Of a DNA stretch of 64,000 nt, positions 23,521 through 32,126 are shown piece by piece. Within the stretch, counting starts at the first letter, position 1, and each line of letters begins with the position of its first letter. Source of the stretch: an uncultured Collinsella sp. (GTDB taxonomy: Bacteria; Actinomycetota; Coriobacteriia; Coriobacteriales; Coriobacteriaceae); NCBI GenBank assembly GCA_900539035.1, contig UQAU01000001.1:179550-243549 (forward strand), in the 5' to 3' direction. The notes beneath the pieces are model-generated. The model made no database searches. It was not told the origin of the DNA and was given only the letters and a program-made list of their open reading frames with translations. Position numbers and translations under genes: made by a program.

Positions 23521-23535
23521 TCTACTCCCACTCGA
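23521..23535. other. Putative ICE attachment site at the guaA 3' end
   Basis: The last codons of guaA on the minus strand read GAGTGGGAGTAG. The 3' end of guaA is an established integration hotspot for genomic islands, and the integrase module lies directly outside it. The partner site at the other element end is outside the window, so the core cannot be fixed by direct-repeat comparison. Confidence 0.5.
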
Positions 23536-25120
23536 TGGTCGCGGGCGGCTTGGACGTGATGTCGTAGCACACGCGGTTGGCGCCGGGGACCTCGGCAACG
23601 ATGCGGCCGGAGATGCGGGCCAGCACGTCGTAGGGCAGCTTGGCCCAGTCGGCGGTCATGGCATCGCTGGACTCGACGGCGCGCAGGATGATCGGGCGCT
23701 GATAAGTGCGCTCGTCGCCCATAACGCCCACGGACTTAATATCGGGCAGGACCGCGAAATACTGCCAGCAGCTGTGCTCGGAGTTGCGCTCGCCGGTCTG
23801 CTCAAACAGACGCTGGTTGTAGGCGTCGAGCTCCTCGCGCACGATAGCGTCGGCGTTCTTGAGGATCTCGAGCTTCTCCTTGTCGACCGCGCCGATGATG
23901 CGGATGGCCAGACCCGGGCCCGGGAAAGGCTGGCGGAACACGATGTGACCCGGCAGGCCCAGCGCCAGACCAAGCGCACGGACCTCGTCCTTAAAGAAGT
24001 GGTCGAGCGGCTCAATGAGGTCGAAGTGCACGCCCTCGGGGAACGGGATCAGGTTGTGATGGCTCTTGATAGTGGCCGTCTTGCCGCCCGTCTTGCGAGC
24101 GCCGGACTCGATGATGTCGGGGTAGATGGTGCCCTGAGCCAGGTACTTGACCGGCTTGCCATCGGTCTCGAGCTGCTGCGCCACGGCGAAGAACTCTTTC
24201 CAGAACTGCGTACCGATGATGCGGCGCTTCTCCTCGGGCTCGGTCACGCCGGCCAGAAGCTCGGCATAACGGTCCTCGGCGTGAACATGGATAAAGTCGA
24301 CGTCAAACTGCTTGGTGAAGACCTCCTCCACCTGCTCGGGCTCGCCCTTGCGCAGCAGGCCGTGGTTGATGAACACACAGGTCATCTGCTTGCCTACGGC
24401 GCGGGCGCCCAGCGCAGCCACGACGGAGGAGTCGACGCCGCCGGACAGGGCCAGAATCACGCGGTCGTTGCCGACCTTCTCGCGGAACTCGGCCGTCATG
24501 GTATCGACCAGGTTGTCCATGCTCCAGTTGGGCTCCAGGCCGCAGATCTCAAACAGGAAGTTGCTCAGCAGCTGCTGACCGTATTCGGAGTGCTTGACCT
24601 CGGGGTGGAACTGCGTGGTGAAAATCTTGCGCTCGACGCACTCCATGGCAGCAACCGGGCACACGTCGGTGCTGGCGGTAACGGTAAAGCCCTCGGGCAC
24701 CTCGGACACGGCGTCGCGATGGCTCATCCACACGGTTTGCTCCATGGGTGTGGAGTTAAAGAGCTTGGCGCCGGCCGTGCGCGTGATGGTGGCGCGGCCG
24801 TACTCGCCCACCTCGGAGTGGCCGACCTTGCCGCCGAGCGTCACGGCCGTGATCTGATGGCCGTAGCAAAAGCCCAGGACGGGAAGGCCCAGGTCAAAGA
24901 TGGCAGGATCGATGGACGGAGCGTCCTCGGCGTACACGGAGGCCGGGCCGCCGGAAAGGATGAGCGCAGAGGCGTTCATCTCGCGAATCTCATCGGCCGA
25001 GATATCGCAGGGGACAATCTCGGAATACACGTTGAGGTCGCGGACGCGACGGGCAATGAGCTGACCGTACTGCGCACCAAAGTCGAGTACGAGGACCTTT
25101 GCGGAAGCCTTTTGATCCAT
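23522..25120 (-). CDS. guaA: GMP synthase (glutamine-hydrolysing)
   Basis: 532 residues; converts XMP, ATP and glutamine to GMP. N-terminal class I glutamine amidotransferase: nucleophile Cys in LGFCYGHQ (about residue 91) and His in TTQFHPEV. ATP-pyrophosphatase domain: P-loop LALSGGVDSSVV. C-terminal dimerisation domain ends GANRVCYDITSKPPATIEWE, the usual terminus, so the reading frame is intact after integration. The ATG at 25120 (MDQKASAKVLVLDFGAQYG) follows AGGGGGAAA. The gene is the probable integration target of the ICE. Confidence 0.97.
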   Translation of the reverse strand: MDQKASAKVLVLDFGAQYGQLIARRVRDLNVYSEIVPCDISADEIREMNASALILSGGPASVYAEDAPSIDPAIFDLGLPVLGFCYGHQITAVTLGGKVGHSEVGEYGRATITRTAGAKLFNSTPMEQTVWMSHRDAVSEVPEGFTVTASTDVCPVAAMECVERKIFTTQFHPEVKHSEYGQQLLSNFLFEICGLEPNWSMDNLVDTMTAEFREKVGNDRVILALSGGVDSSVVAALGARAVGKQMTCVFINHGLLRKGEPEQVEEVFTKQFDVDFIHVHAEDRYAELLAGVTEPEEKRRIIGTQFWKEFFAVAQQLETDGKPVKYLAQGTIYPDIIESGARKTGGKTATIKSHHNLIPFPEGVHFDLIEPLDHFFKDEVRALGLALGLPGHIVFRQPFPGPGLAIRIIGAVDKEKLEILKNADAIVREELDAYNQRLFEQTGERNSEHSCWQYFAVLPDIKSVGVMGDERTYQRPIILRAVESSDAMTADWAKLPYDVLARISGRIVAEVPGANRVCYDITSKPPATIEWE

Positions 25121-25388
25121 GGTTTCCCCCTCTTGTTGGCGGGGAGCCGGTGCCCACCCGCGTGAATGAACGAAAATAACCTCCATAGTGTACACGTTAT
25201 ATGGGGTTTCTCGCCCCTCGCAGCCATCAGCGCACGGCAAACGCACGACCTGGGCCCCTATTTGACGGCAATTGAAGTGTTACCAGACGTTGCAGATGAT
25301 GTAATACGTTTGAACATTGAACACCCTGTGCCACAATACTGCCGAACGACTCCGCCTCTGTGGCGGCAAATACGATAGGAATACCAGC

Positions 25389-26402
25389 ATGAAGCGCATC
25401 CTTCTCATCGCCACGGGCGGCACCATCGCATCGACCGAGGACGGCAACGGCCTCTCCCCCGCCCTGACCGGTGAGGAACTCGCCCAGAGCGTCCCCGAGA
25501 TCTCGGGCCTCTGCGAGCTCGACGTCGTGCAGCCCATGAACATCGACAGCACCAATATGCGCCCGAGCGACTGGATGCGCATCCGCGATGTCATCGTCGA
25601 AGGCTATGCCGATCACGACGGCTTTGTGGTCCTGCACGGCACCGACACCATGAGCTACACCGCGGCGGCGCTTTCCTATCTGATTCAGGACAGCCCCAAG
25701 CCCATCGTGCTCACCGGCTCGCAAAAGCCCATGGGCAACCCCTTTACCGATGCCAAGCTCAACCTGTACCAGAGTCTGCTCTATGCACTCGACGAGCATT
25801 CGCACGATGTTTCGATCGTGTTTGGCGGCGTAGCCATTGCTGGCACGCGCGCCCGCAAACAGCGCACTATGAGCTTTAACGCGTTCATTAGCGTCAACTA
25901 TCCGCCCATCGCCTATATCCGCAACGACCGCATCGTGCGCAACGGGCTTCACGGCACTCACCAGAATGAGAGCCCGGTGCGTTTCTACGACAGTATCGAC
26001 CCGCGCGTATTTGTACTCAAGCTTACGCCCGGCGTAAACCCGGGCATCCTCGACGCCCTTGCCGATAGCTACGATGCCGTGATTCTGGAGACCTTTGGCA
26101 TTGGCGGTATCCCCGAATTTGGCGAGTCCGGCGAGTCATTCCAGGAGGCAATTTTCCGCTGGGTCGATTCGGGCCGTACCGTCGTTATGACTACGCAGGT
26201 CCCCGAAGAGGGTCTCGATCTGGGCGTTTATGAGGTCGGCCGTGCTTATGCCGATCATCCGGGCATTCTGCGCGGCGATGACATGACCACCGAGACGCTT
26301 GTGGCCAAGACCATGTGGGCACTCGGCCAGTCACGCGATGCCGCCGAGATCCAGCGCCTGTTCTACAGCCAAGTCAACCACGACCGTATCCCGATGGCGT
26401 AA
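25389..26402 (+). CDS. ansA: Type I L-asparaginase
   Basis: 337 residues; hydrolyses asparagine to aspartate and ammonia. Both active-site threonine motifs are visible: ATGGTIAS (about 7-14) and HGTDTMSYTAAALSYL (about 81-96). There is no signal peptide, so the enzyme is cytoplasmic. The ATG at 25389 follows TAGGAAT; upstream in-frame codons are promoter-region sequence. It diverges from guaA across about 270 bp that must hold both promoters. Confidence 0.92.
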   Translation: MKRILLIATGGTIASTEDGNGLSPALTGEELAQSVPEISGLCELDVVQPMNIDSTNMRPSDWMRIRDVIVEGYADHDGFVVLHGTDTMSYTAAALSYLIQDSPKPIVLTGSQKPMGNPFTDAKLNLYQSLLYALDEHSHDVSIVFGGVAIAGTRARKQRTMSFNAFISVNYPPIAYIRNDRIVRNGLHGTHQNESPVRFYDSIDPRVFVLKLTPGVNPGILDALADSYDAVILETFGIGGIPEFGESGESFQEAIFRWVDSGRTVVMTTQVPEEGLDLGVYEVGRAYADHPGILRGDDMTTETLVAKTMWALGQSRDAAEIQRLFYSQVNHDRIPMA

Positions 26403-26723
26403 TCTCTAAGGCAGCTCCACTTATCGCAACCTTAAACGACAGGTGGTCCCCCTCGGGCCGTGCAAAAATCGGAGTATTCTGCAATTTCTCCGCCGGAGGC
26501 ATAGAATCGACCGATTGTTAGACGAACTTTTAGGACGAGGGTTCCGTCTAGTAAATATTTATTCCTCATTTTTATTTAGTATGTGGATTAACTACTGCCA
26601 AAAAGGCAAAGCCAGCCGCTCGAGCTACCATCTACGGCCAAACTGGTGCTGAATACTCGCGATTTTGCACATCGCAACCAGGGGGACCCGCCCAAAGAGC
26701 GTCAAATACAGCGGGGGAACGCC
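26403..26723. other. Intergenic region filled by an inverted-repeat element
   Basis: No gene is seen. Nearly all of the 320 bp is the inverted-repeat element at 26442-26689. Confidence 0.55.
26442..26689. repeat. MITE-like element with about 40-bp imperfect terminal inverted repeats
   Basis: The left arm (26442-26482; key words GGTCCCCCT, GTGCAAAA, GAGTATTC) matches the complement of the right arm (26648-26689) with a few mismatches and one 3-nt gap. The interior is AT-richer and has a smaller hairpin (TAGACG-AAC with GTTCCGTCTA, about 26520-26550). No ORF of note. It could be a non-autonomous element or a structured RNA. Confidence 0.6.
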
Positions 26724-26942
26724 CTATCCGATACCCTCGAGAAGCTCTGACACCGTCATGCCGAGTGCGGGCGCGATCTTAAATAGAACCTTGAGCGTGA
26801 AATTTGCCGTCCCATCTTCGATTCGGTCGAGGTAGGGTCGGCTGATTCCCGTCGCCACACAAAAATCAACCTTGGAGATACCAAGGTCCCTGCGTGTCTC
26901 TTCGACCCGCCTGCCAAGAATCTGTTTCGCACGTTCGTCCAT
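26724..26942 (-). CDS. Small XRE-family HTH regulator
   Basis: 72 residues, essentially a bare Cro/CI-type HTH: ILGRRVEETRRDLGISKVDFCVATGISRPYLDRIEDGTANFTLKVLFKIAPALGMTVSELL. The ATG is at 26942. It diverges from the unknown gene at 27019 across a 24-bp perfect palindrome at 26972-26995, which is the likely operator for this protein and would control both genes. Confidence 0.78.
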   Translation of the reverse strand: MDERAKQILGRRVEETRRDLGISKVDFCVATGISRPYLDRIEDGTANFTLKVLFKIAPALGMTVSELLEGIG

Positions 26943-26971
26943 GCAGCCGAGTTTGAAATGGAGCCGAACAT

Positions 26972-26995
26972 AAACGTAAACTATAGTTTACGTTT
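26972..26995. promoter_or_regulatory. 24-bp perfect palindromic operator
   Basis: The half-site AAACGTAAACTA is followed directly by its exact complement. It is 30 bp upstream of the XRE start and 24 bp upstream of the divergent gene. Confidence 0.75.
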
Positions 26996-27018
26996 TGCCG
27001 AATACACAGGAGTTTTCT

Positions 27019-27408
27019 ATGTCGGGTTCTTCGGTCCGCATGTACCGAGCCACGCCTCGCACAAACAGCGCGCCGCCCAAGCTCGTCGTCGTTGAAGCGG
27101 AATGCCTTTCGCCCGATGAGCGCACGGCATTTACATTGCTATCAAGTCGCGTCGCCGCCGTTTTGGTCCCTTGTCCGGCGCAAGGTGAACTTGCCATCCA
27201 ATGCCAAGCGCACAGCTGCTCGCTCAATCAGGCTGCCGTAATCGCAACCAGCCAGCGCGGTCTGCCTCTTCTCTTGGAAGCCGGTATCGCACTCGCCCTT
27301 CGCGGTGCCGGATACGAAAACGAGGCCGCCGCCGACATGGTCTTTAAACCACGATCGAGCGGCGGCCTCGCAGCAGCCATCGAATTTGCTTGTAGGCTCG
27401 TTGCCTAA
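27019..27408 (+). CDS. Hypothetical protein divergent from XRE regulator
   Basis: 129 residues, soluble, alpha/beta, family unrecognised. The core PPKLVVVEAECLSPDERTAFTLLSSRVAAVLVPCPAQGELAIQCQAHSCSLNQAAVIATSQRGLPLLLEAGIALALRGAGYENEAAADMVF alternates strands and helices. The ATG at 27019 follows ACAGGAG. The shared palindrome with the neighbouring XRE gene suggests a two-gene regulated unit, possibly a toxin-antitoxin or immunity-type pair, but nothing in the sequence identifies a toxin. Confidence 0.65.
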   Translation: MSGSSVRMYRATPRTNSAPPKLVVVEAECLSPDERTAFTLLSSRVAAVLVPCPAQGELAIQCQAHSCSLNQAAVIATSQRGLPLLLEAGIALALRGAGYENEAAADMVFKPRSSGGLAAAIEFACRLVA

Positions 27409-27417
27409 AGGTGCAAC

Positions 27418-27801
27418 CTAAAAGCCGAAGCCAAAGCCCGTTCCGGTAATCGCCGAGTACATAAAGTAAACGTTGATCACGTTGAGGAACACACCCGTGA
27501 TGCAACCGTTGCGCAGATAACGCTCGCACACGATGCGCGCCATGGCGGCGGAGTCATCATTATTTTTAGCCTGGCGTCCCGCCGTAAAGTATGTCGCCAC
27601 GCTCAGCAGCAGGTTGAGCACCGGCAGCGCCAGCAACTCGTAGCTCTTGCCCCAGCGCGTCACCTCGCCGGCGGCGTTAAACTTTGTTGCCACCTCGGGA
27701 CCAATGTTGGGGATAACACACGCTGCGACCACCAGCGGAATCACCGCAAGTACGAGCAGCGCAATACCCATGTAGCCAGCTTTTTTGCCGTATTTAAACA
27801 T
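27418..27801 (-). CDS. DUF1648/SdpI-like small membrane protein
   Basis: 127 residues with three membrane helices (about 10-32, 55-72 and 100-118). After the first helix comes the DUF1648-like stretch IPNIGPEVATKFNAAGEVTRWGKS, as in SdpI-type immunity proteins, though SdpI itself is longer. It is convergent with the unknown gene at 27019 and 11 bp before ychF's 3' side on the same strand. Function unknown. Confidence 0.65.
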   Translation of the reverse strand: MFKYGKKAGYMGIALLVLAVIPLVVAACVIPNIGPEVATKFNAAGEVTRWGKSYELLALPVLNLLLSVATYFTAGRQAKNNDDSAAMARIVCERYLRNGCITGVFLNVINVYFMYSAITGTGFGFGF

Positions 27802-27812
27802 ATGCGTCGCCC

Positions 27813-28889
27813 TTACACGTTAAAGCGGAAGTGCACGACGTCGCCATCGGCCATGACATAGTCCTTACCCTCAATACGCAGTTTGCCGGCGGCCTTGGCG
27901 CCCTGCTCACCGCCGAGCTCGATGTAGTCGTCATAGCCAATGACCTCGGCCTTAATAAAGCCGCGCTCAAAATCGGTGTGGATGACGCCGGCGGCCTGCG
28001 GGGCGGTCGCACCCTGACGAACCGTCCAGGCCTTGACCTCCATCTCGCCGGCCGTAAAGAACGACTGCAGGCCAAGCAGCTTATAGGCCGCCTGCGCGAG
28101 CACGTCCAGACCGGGCTGCTCCAGGCCCAGGCTCTCCAGGTAGTCGGCGGCGTCCTCGGGATCGAGCTCGGAAAGCTCGGCCTCAATCTTGGCGCAGATG
28201 GGCAACGGCTTGACGCCATCGATGGGCGCCAGGTCCTCGTTGAGCATATCCTCGTCCACGTTGGCCACATACAGGATGGGCTTCATGGTGAGCAGGAACA
28301 GGCCCTTGGCAGCGGCACGCTCCTCGTCGGTCATCTCCATGGATGCGGCGCGCTTGCCCTCGTTGAGCCAGGCAAGCAGGCGCTTGGCGACCTCAAACTT
28401 GGGCATGAGCTCCTTGTCGCGCTTGGCCTCCTTCTCGAGCTTAGGCAGCTGCTTCTCGAGCGTGCCCATGTCGGCCAGGATGAGCTCAGTCATGATGGTG
28501 TCGGCATCGCCGGCGGGATCGACGAACTCGCCCGTGCGGCCCACCTCACGCATGACGTTGGGATCCTTAAAGTAGCGCACGACCTCGCAGATGGCATCGG
28601 TCTCGCGGATGTTTGCCAAGAACTGGTTACCCAGGCCCTCGCCCTCGTTGGCGCCCTTCACCAGGCCAGCGATGTCGACAAACTCGACCGTCGCCGGCAC
28701 AATGCGGCCCGGGTTGACGATGTCGGCAAGCTTTTGCAGGCGGCTATCGGGCACGTCGACGATGCCCACGTTGGGGTCGATCGTGGCAAACGGGTAGTTG
28801 GCGGCAAGGCCGGTCTTTTTGGTAAGCGCGGTGAACAGCGTCGACTTGCCCACGTTGGGCAGGCCTACGATACCGATGGAAAGGGACAC
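27813..28889 (-). CDS. ychF: Redox-regulated ATPase YchF (OLA1 family)
   Basis: 358 residues. G1 GLPNVGKST (about 8-16), G2/G3 region with DIAGLVKGANEGEGLGNQFL, and the ATP-specifying NVDE motif (ILYVANVDED) in place of NKxD, typical of YchF/OLA1. The C-terminal TGS-like domain ends KDYVMADGDVVHFRFNV. YchF binds ribosomes and prefers ATP over GTP. The start is GTG at 28889 behind AAAGGAGCT; upstream frame sequence is non-coding. Confidence 0.96.
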   Translation of the reverse strand: MSLSIGIVGLPNVGKSTLFTALTKKTGLAANYPFATIDPNVGIVDVPDSRLQKLADIVNPGRIVPATVEFVDIAGLVKGANEGEGLGNQFLANIRETDAICEVVRYFKDPNVMREVGRTGEFVDPAGDADTIMTELILADMGTLEKQLPKLEKEAKRDKELMPKFEVAKRLLAWLNEGKRAASMEMTDEERAAAKGLFLLTMKPILYVANVDEDMLNEDLAPIDGVKPLPICAKIEAELSELDPEDAADYLESLGLEQPGLDVLAQAAYKLLGLQSFFTAGEMEVKAWTVRQGATAPQAAGVIHTDFERGFIKAEVIGYDDYIELGGEQGAKAAGKLRIEGKDYVMADGDVVHFRFNV

Positions 28890-29016
28890 GACAGCTCCTT
28901 TTGGTACAGGTACTTCAAACCGTATAAGTATAGCGCCGCCGCAGCATCCGGGCGAATCCGGACACCGCGGCGGCGCAAATGAAGCAGAGATGCGTGAGAG
29001 TTCGAGACAGCAGTCC

Positions 29017-30360
29017 TTACTTAAGCTCGGGCCAGAAATCCTTGTTGGCCTCGATGAGCTCGTCCAGGATCTGCTTAGCAACACTTGCCGAAGGAATGGT
29101 CTTGGAGAGCGTGAGTGCCTGCCAGAGCTTCTGGTAGCTGCCCTCGACCCAAGCCTGGACAACGAGCTTCTCGACGGAAACCTGCTGCTCCATCAGGCCC
29201 TTCTGGAACTGCGGAATCGGGCCCTGGCAGATCTTCTCAAAGCCGTTGGAACCGACGATGCAAGGCACCTCGACCATGGCCGTCGGGTCGAAGTTGGGCA
29301 CAGCGCCATCGTTGGGGACGATCAGCAGGAAGCGCTCGAGCGTATTCTCGGCCAGCGCGCAGGCAAGGTCGACGATGTAGTTGGCGTGTACGTCGGGCTC
29401 AAAGCCGCCGTCCTTGGCAGTACCCTTGGCGATGATGTCGCGGCAAGCGCCAAAGACCTTCTTCTCGCGGCCGTCCATAACCTCATTGGCGCGAGTGTAG
29501 TTGGGGTCAGACGTCTCGACGACATAGTCCGGGTACAGGTAGTACTTGAGGTAGGTGTTGGGAATCGTCTCGGGATCGACAGCATAGACATCCTTGGCCT
29601 TGCCGAAGGTGTGAATCCAGCTCTCCTCGACGTGCTGCTCCTTACCGGCCTCGTGCTCAATGCCGTCCAGGTAGCCGTTCTTTGCCATGTGCTCCTTGAT
29701 CTGCGGCATGAGGTCGTTACCCTCCTTGTCGTAGATCTTGCTCCACCAACCAAAGTGGTTGAGACCGTAGTAGCTATACTGCAGCTCGCGACGATCCTTG
29801 ATGCCGCACATACGGCTCATCTTATCCATAAGGTCGATCGGCATGTCGCAGATGTTGATGATGCGGCTGTTGGGGCGCAGCACGCGGCAGGCCTCGGCAA
29901 CAATAGCTGCGGGGTTGGAGTAGTTGAGCATCCAGGCGTTGGGGCTGTACTTCTCCATGTAGTCGAGGATCTCGATGACACCACCGATGGAGCGCATGCC
30001 GTAGGCGATACCGCCGGCACCGCAGGTCTCTTGGCCAACGCAGCCGTACTTGAGAGGAATCTTCTCGTCGAGCTCACGCATGGCGTACAGGCCAACGCGG
30101 ATGTGAGCAAGCACGAAGTCGGTCCCGGTGAATGCGGTCTCGGGGTCGGTGGTATAGCTAAACTCAACCTCGGGGGCGTTCTCGTGGAAGTAGATCTCGC
30201 AGGCCTTTGCCACGATCTCCTGGCGCTCGGCGTTGTTGTCGTAGAAGGTCACCTTGTTGACCGGGAAGCGGTCGCGCTCCTCAAGCAGCATCAGAGCGAT
30301 GCCCGGAGTGAAGGTAGAGCCACCGCCGGCAATGGTCACGGCATAGTTTTTCTTGGACAT
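29017..30360 (-). CDS. 6-phospho-alpha-glucosidase (GH4)
   Basis: 447 residues. N-terminal NAD-binding motif TIAGGGSTFTPG (about 9-20), then CGAGGIAYGMRSI, NYSNPAAIVAEA, NICDMP and GLNHFGWW, the signatures of the GH4 alpha-glucosidase group (MalH/GlvA/AglB), which need NAD and a divalent metal. It hydrolyses maltose- or related 6'-phosphates delivered by the PTS. It lies 155 bp after the EIICB gene on the same strand, with a hairpin at 30458-30497 between them. GAGGACATC precedes the ATG at 30360. Confidence 0.93.
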   Translation of the reverse strand: MSKKNYAVTIAGGGSTFTPGIALMLLEERDRFPVNKVTFYDNNAERQEIVAKACEIYFHENAPEVEFSYTTDPETAFTGTDFVLAHIRVGLYAMRELDEKIPLKYGCVGQETCGAGGIAYGMRSIGGVIEILDYMEKYSPNAWMLNYSNPAAIVAEACRVLRPNSRIINICDMPIDLMDKMSRMCGIKDRRELQYSYYGLNHFGWWSKIYDKEGNDLMPQIKEHMAKNGYLDGIEHEAGKEQHVEESWIHTFGKAKDVYAVDPETIPNTYLKYYLYPDYVVETSDPNYTRANEVMDGREKKVFGACRDIIAKGTAKDGGFEPDVHANYIVDLACALAENTLERFLLIVPNDGAVPNFDPTAMVEVPCIVGSNGFEKICQGPIPQFQKGLMEQQVSVEKLVVQAWVEGSYQKLWQALTLSKTIPSASVAKQILDELIEANKDFWPELK

Positions 30361-30457
30361 GATGTCCTCCTCATTCTGGCCGCTTGCTCAATCCATCCCC
30401 GCACGCGGCCTGTACGGTTTGGAATTGTTACCTAGAAGTGGAGTTTTTTATCTCTAG

Positions 30458-30497
30458 AATCGGCCTTGCGGTGCATACCGGCTCTGCAAGGCCGATT
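30458..30497. other. Hairpin between PTS and GH4 genes
   Basis: A perfect 12-bp stem (AATCGGCCTTGC with GCAAGGCCGATT), 16-nt loop, no T-tract on the minus strand. It is more likely an mRNA-processing or stability element, or an attenuator between the two cistrons, than a full terminator. Confidence 0.5.
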
Positions 30498-30515
30498 GTT
30501 TCGATGAACGATGGT

Positions 30516-32126
30516 TTACAGAAGACTCTCGAACTTCAGAAGACTCTCGAACTTCTCGCGAACCTGCGGGACGGTAAGGCCGATGATGACCTGGATTGAC
30601 TGACCTTGGACCACCAAGCCATGCGTACCGATCGCCTTGAAGGAAGCCTCGGGTGCAACGAGGCCCTTGTCCTTGACGTTAACGCGCAGACGGGTAGCGC
30701 AGTTAGTTACATCGATGATGTTATCCATGCCACCGAGCAGATCGAGGATGTTCTCGGCAAGCACCAAGCGCTCATCATCTTTACTCTGGGCGACCGATTT
30801 GCCAGCAGCAGCACCGCCCTGCTTTTGCTTGTAGTCGGCCTTGGACTTGAGCTCGACCTCAACATCGTCATCCTCGCGACCGGGGGTCTTAAAGTCGAAC
30901 TTGACGATCAGGAAACGGAAGACCACGACCCAAAGGGCGGTAAAGCACAGACCGACAAGGATGGAGATGGCGTACTGCAGACCGTGTGCGGCCCAAAGGG
31001 GCAGCCAGTCCCACGAGAGCATCGAGATGATGCCGCCGTCGAAGATGCCCACGACGCCAAGGAGGTTTTGAGCCATGCAGCCGAGCGCTCCGAGCACGCA
31101 GTGGACGACGAACAGGCCGGGCGCGATGAACAGGAAGGTGAAGTCAAGCGGCTCGGTGATACCGCAAAGCATAGCGGTAAGGGTGACCGGGATCAGCAGA
31201 GCCTTGACGCGCTGCTTGCGCTCGGGTTTGGCGGTCATATAAAACGCAATGGCGACGCCAAGCGAGCCGAAGACTTTAGTCCATCCAGGGCAGGTATAGG
31301 CAGCCCAGGGTGCGGCATCCTTAAGAGCAACGCTCGGATCGGCAGCCAGTTGGGGCAGGATGTTAGCCCAAGCGGCAAAGATGCCGCCATTGACCGCCGC
31401 GTTGTCGTAATAGAACGGCGTATAGATAAAGTGGTGCAGGCCTGTAGGGATCAGCACGCGCTCGAAGAAAGCAAAGACGCCCACGCCAAACGTACCGGCG
31501 GAAAGGATGAATCCCTGGAAGGCGGAGATAGCAGCCTGAACATGCGGCCACACCAGGCAGGCGATAAGAGCGACCGGAACCATAACGAAGAAACCGATCA
31601 TATAGATGAACACGGAGCCCGAGAACACGCCCAGCCACTCAGGAAGTTCGGTGTCGAAGAACTTGTTATGCAGCATCGTGGCGATACCAGAGATAATGAG
31701 CGCGCCCATGATGCCCATATCAAGCGTTTTGATGCTTGCGATAGTGGCAAGACCAGTACCGCTGCCCGCCTCGACAGAGTAGTCGACCCCAAAGACAGGG
31801 CCCCACTGCCCCAAGATTGTGCTTACAAAGTAGTTGAAGGTAAGGTAGATGGCCAAAGCCTCCATGCAGCAGCGAGCGTTCTGCTTGTTCGCGAGCGAGA
31901 TTGGCAACGCTACGCAAAACAGCAACGGCATCTGGTTAAAGAGCGTCCAACCACCCTGGAGCAGCACATTCCAGCAATCAAACCAACGATGGCCCGCTGT
32001 GGCCATCTCGCCAAAGATCGCCTCGGTGGTAAACAACGTACCCAGGCCGACGACGATTCCGGAAAATGCGAAAAGAATTGCAGGCGTGTACATTGCACCG
32101 CCGAAACGTTGTATCTTTTGCATCAT
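30516..32126 (-). CDS. PTS alpha-glucoside transporter EIICB
   Basis: 536 residues. Begins MMQKIQRFGGAMYTPAILFAFSG, the standard start of MalX/MalP/GlvC-type EIIC domains. About ten membrane helices follow, with the sugar-binding region TPFYYDNAAVNGG and ITEPLDF. After a charged linker comes EIIB with the phosphorylated Cys in DVTNCATRLRVNV. There is no EIIA; the separate EIIA at 59605 could serve. AGAGGGGG precedes 32126. The last residues KFESLLKFESLL come from an 18-bp tandem duplication (30519-30554). Divergent from adh-gntR across GntR-type operators. Confidence 0.92.
   Translation of the reverse strand: MMQKIQRFGGAMYTPAILFAFSGIVVGLGTLFTTEAIFGEMATAGHRWFDCWNVLLQGGWTLFNQMPLLFCVALPISLANKQNARCCMEALAIYLTFNYFVSTILGQWGPVFGVDYSVEAGSGTGLATIASIKTLDMGIMGALIISGIATMLHNKFFDTELPEWLGVFSGSVFIYMIGFFVMVPVALIACLVWPHVQAAISAFQGFILSAGTFGVGVFAFFERVLIPTGLHHFIYTPFYYDNAAVNGGIFAAWANILPQLAADPSVALKDAAPWAAYTCPGWTKVFGSLGVAIAFYMTAKPERKQRVKALLIPVTLTAMLCGITEPLDFTFLFIAPGLFVVHCVLGALGCMAQNLLGVVGIFDGGIISMLSWDWLPLWAAHGLQYAISILVGLCFTALWVVVFRFLIVKFDFKTPGREDDDVEVELKSKADYKQKQGGAAAGKSVAQSKDDERLVLAENILDLLGGMDNIIDVTNCATRLRVNVKDKGLVAPEASFKAIGTHGLVVQGQSIQVIIGLTVPQVREKFESLLKFESLL
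30519..30554. repeat. 18-bp tandem duplication at the end of the EIICB gene
   Basis: CAGAAGACTCTCGAACTT occurs twice in tandem, adding six residues (KFESLL) just before the stop. It is in frame, so the protein is only lengthened. Confidence 0.85.

Larger units (their letters stand above)
23016..23521. other. Element end: region of GGGAGTAAA repeats between repressor and guaA
   Basis: No gene is supported. The region holds seven copies of TTTACTCCC or its complement (near 23014, 23064, 23138-23159 as a palindrome, 23266, 23286, 23335, 23419), the repressor terminator and a guaA terminator. The density and position match integrase arm-type sites at an attachment end. Confidence 0.6.
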
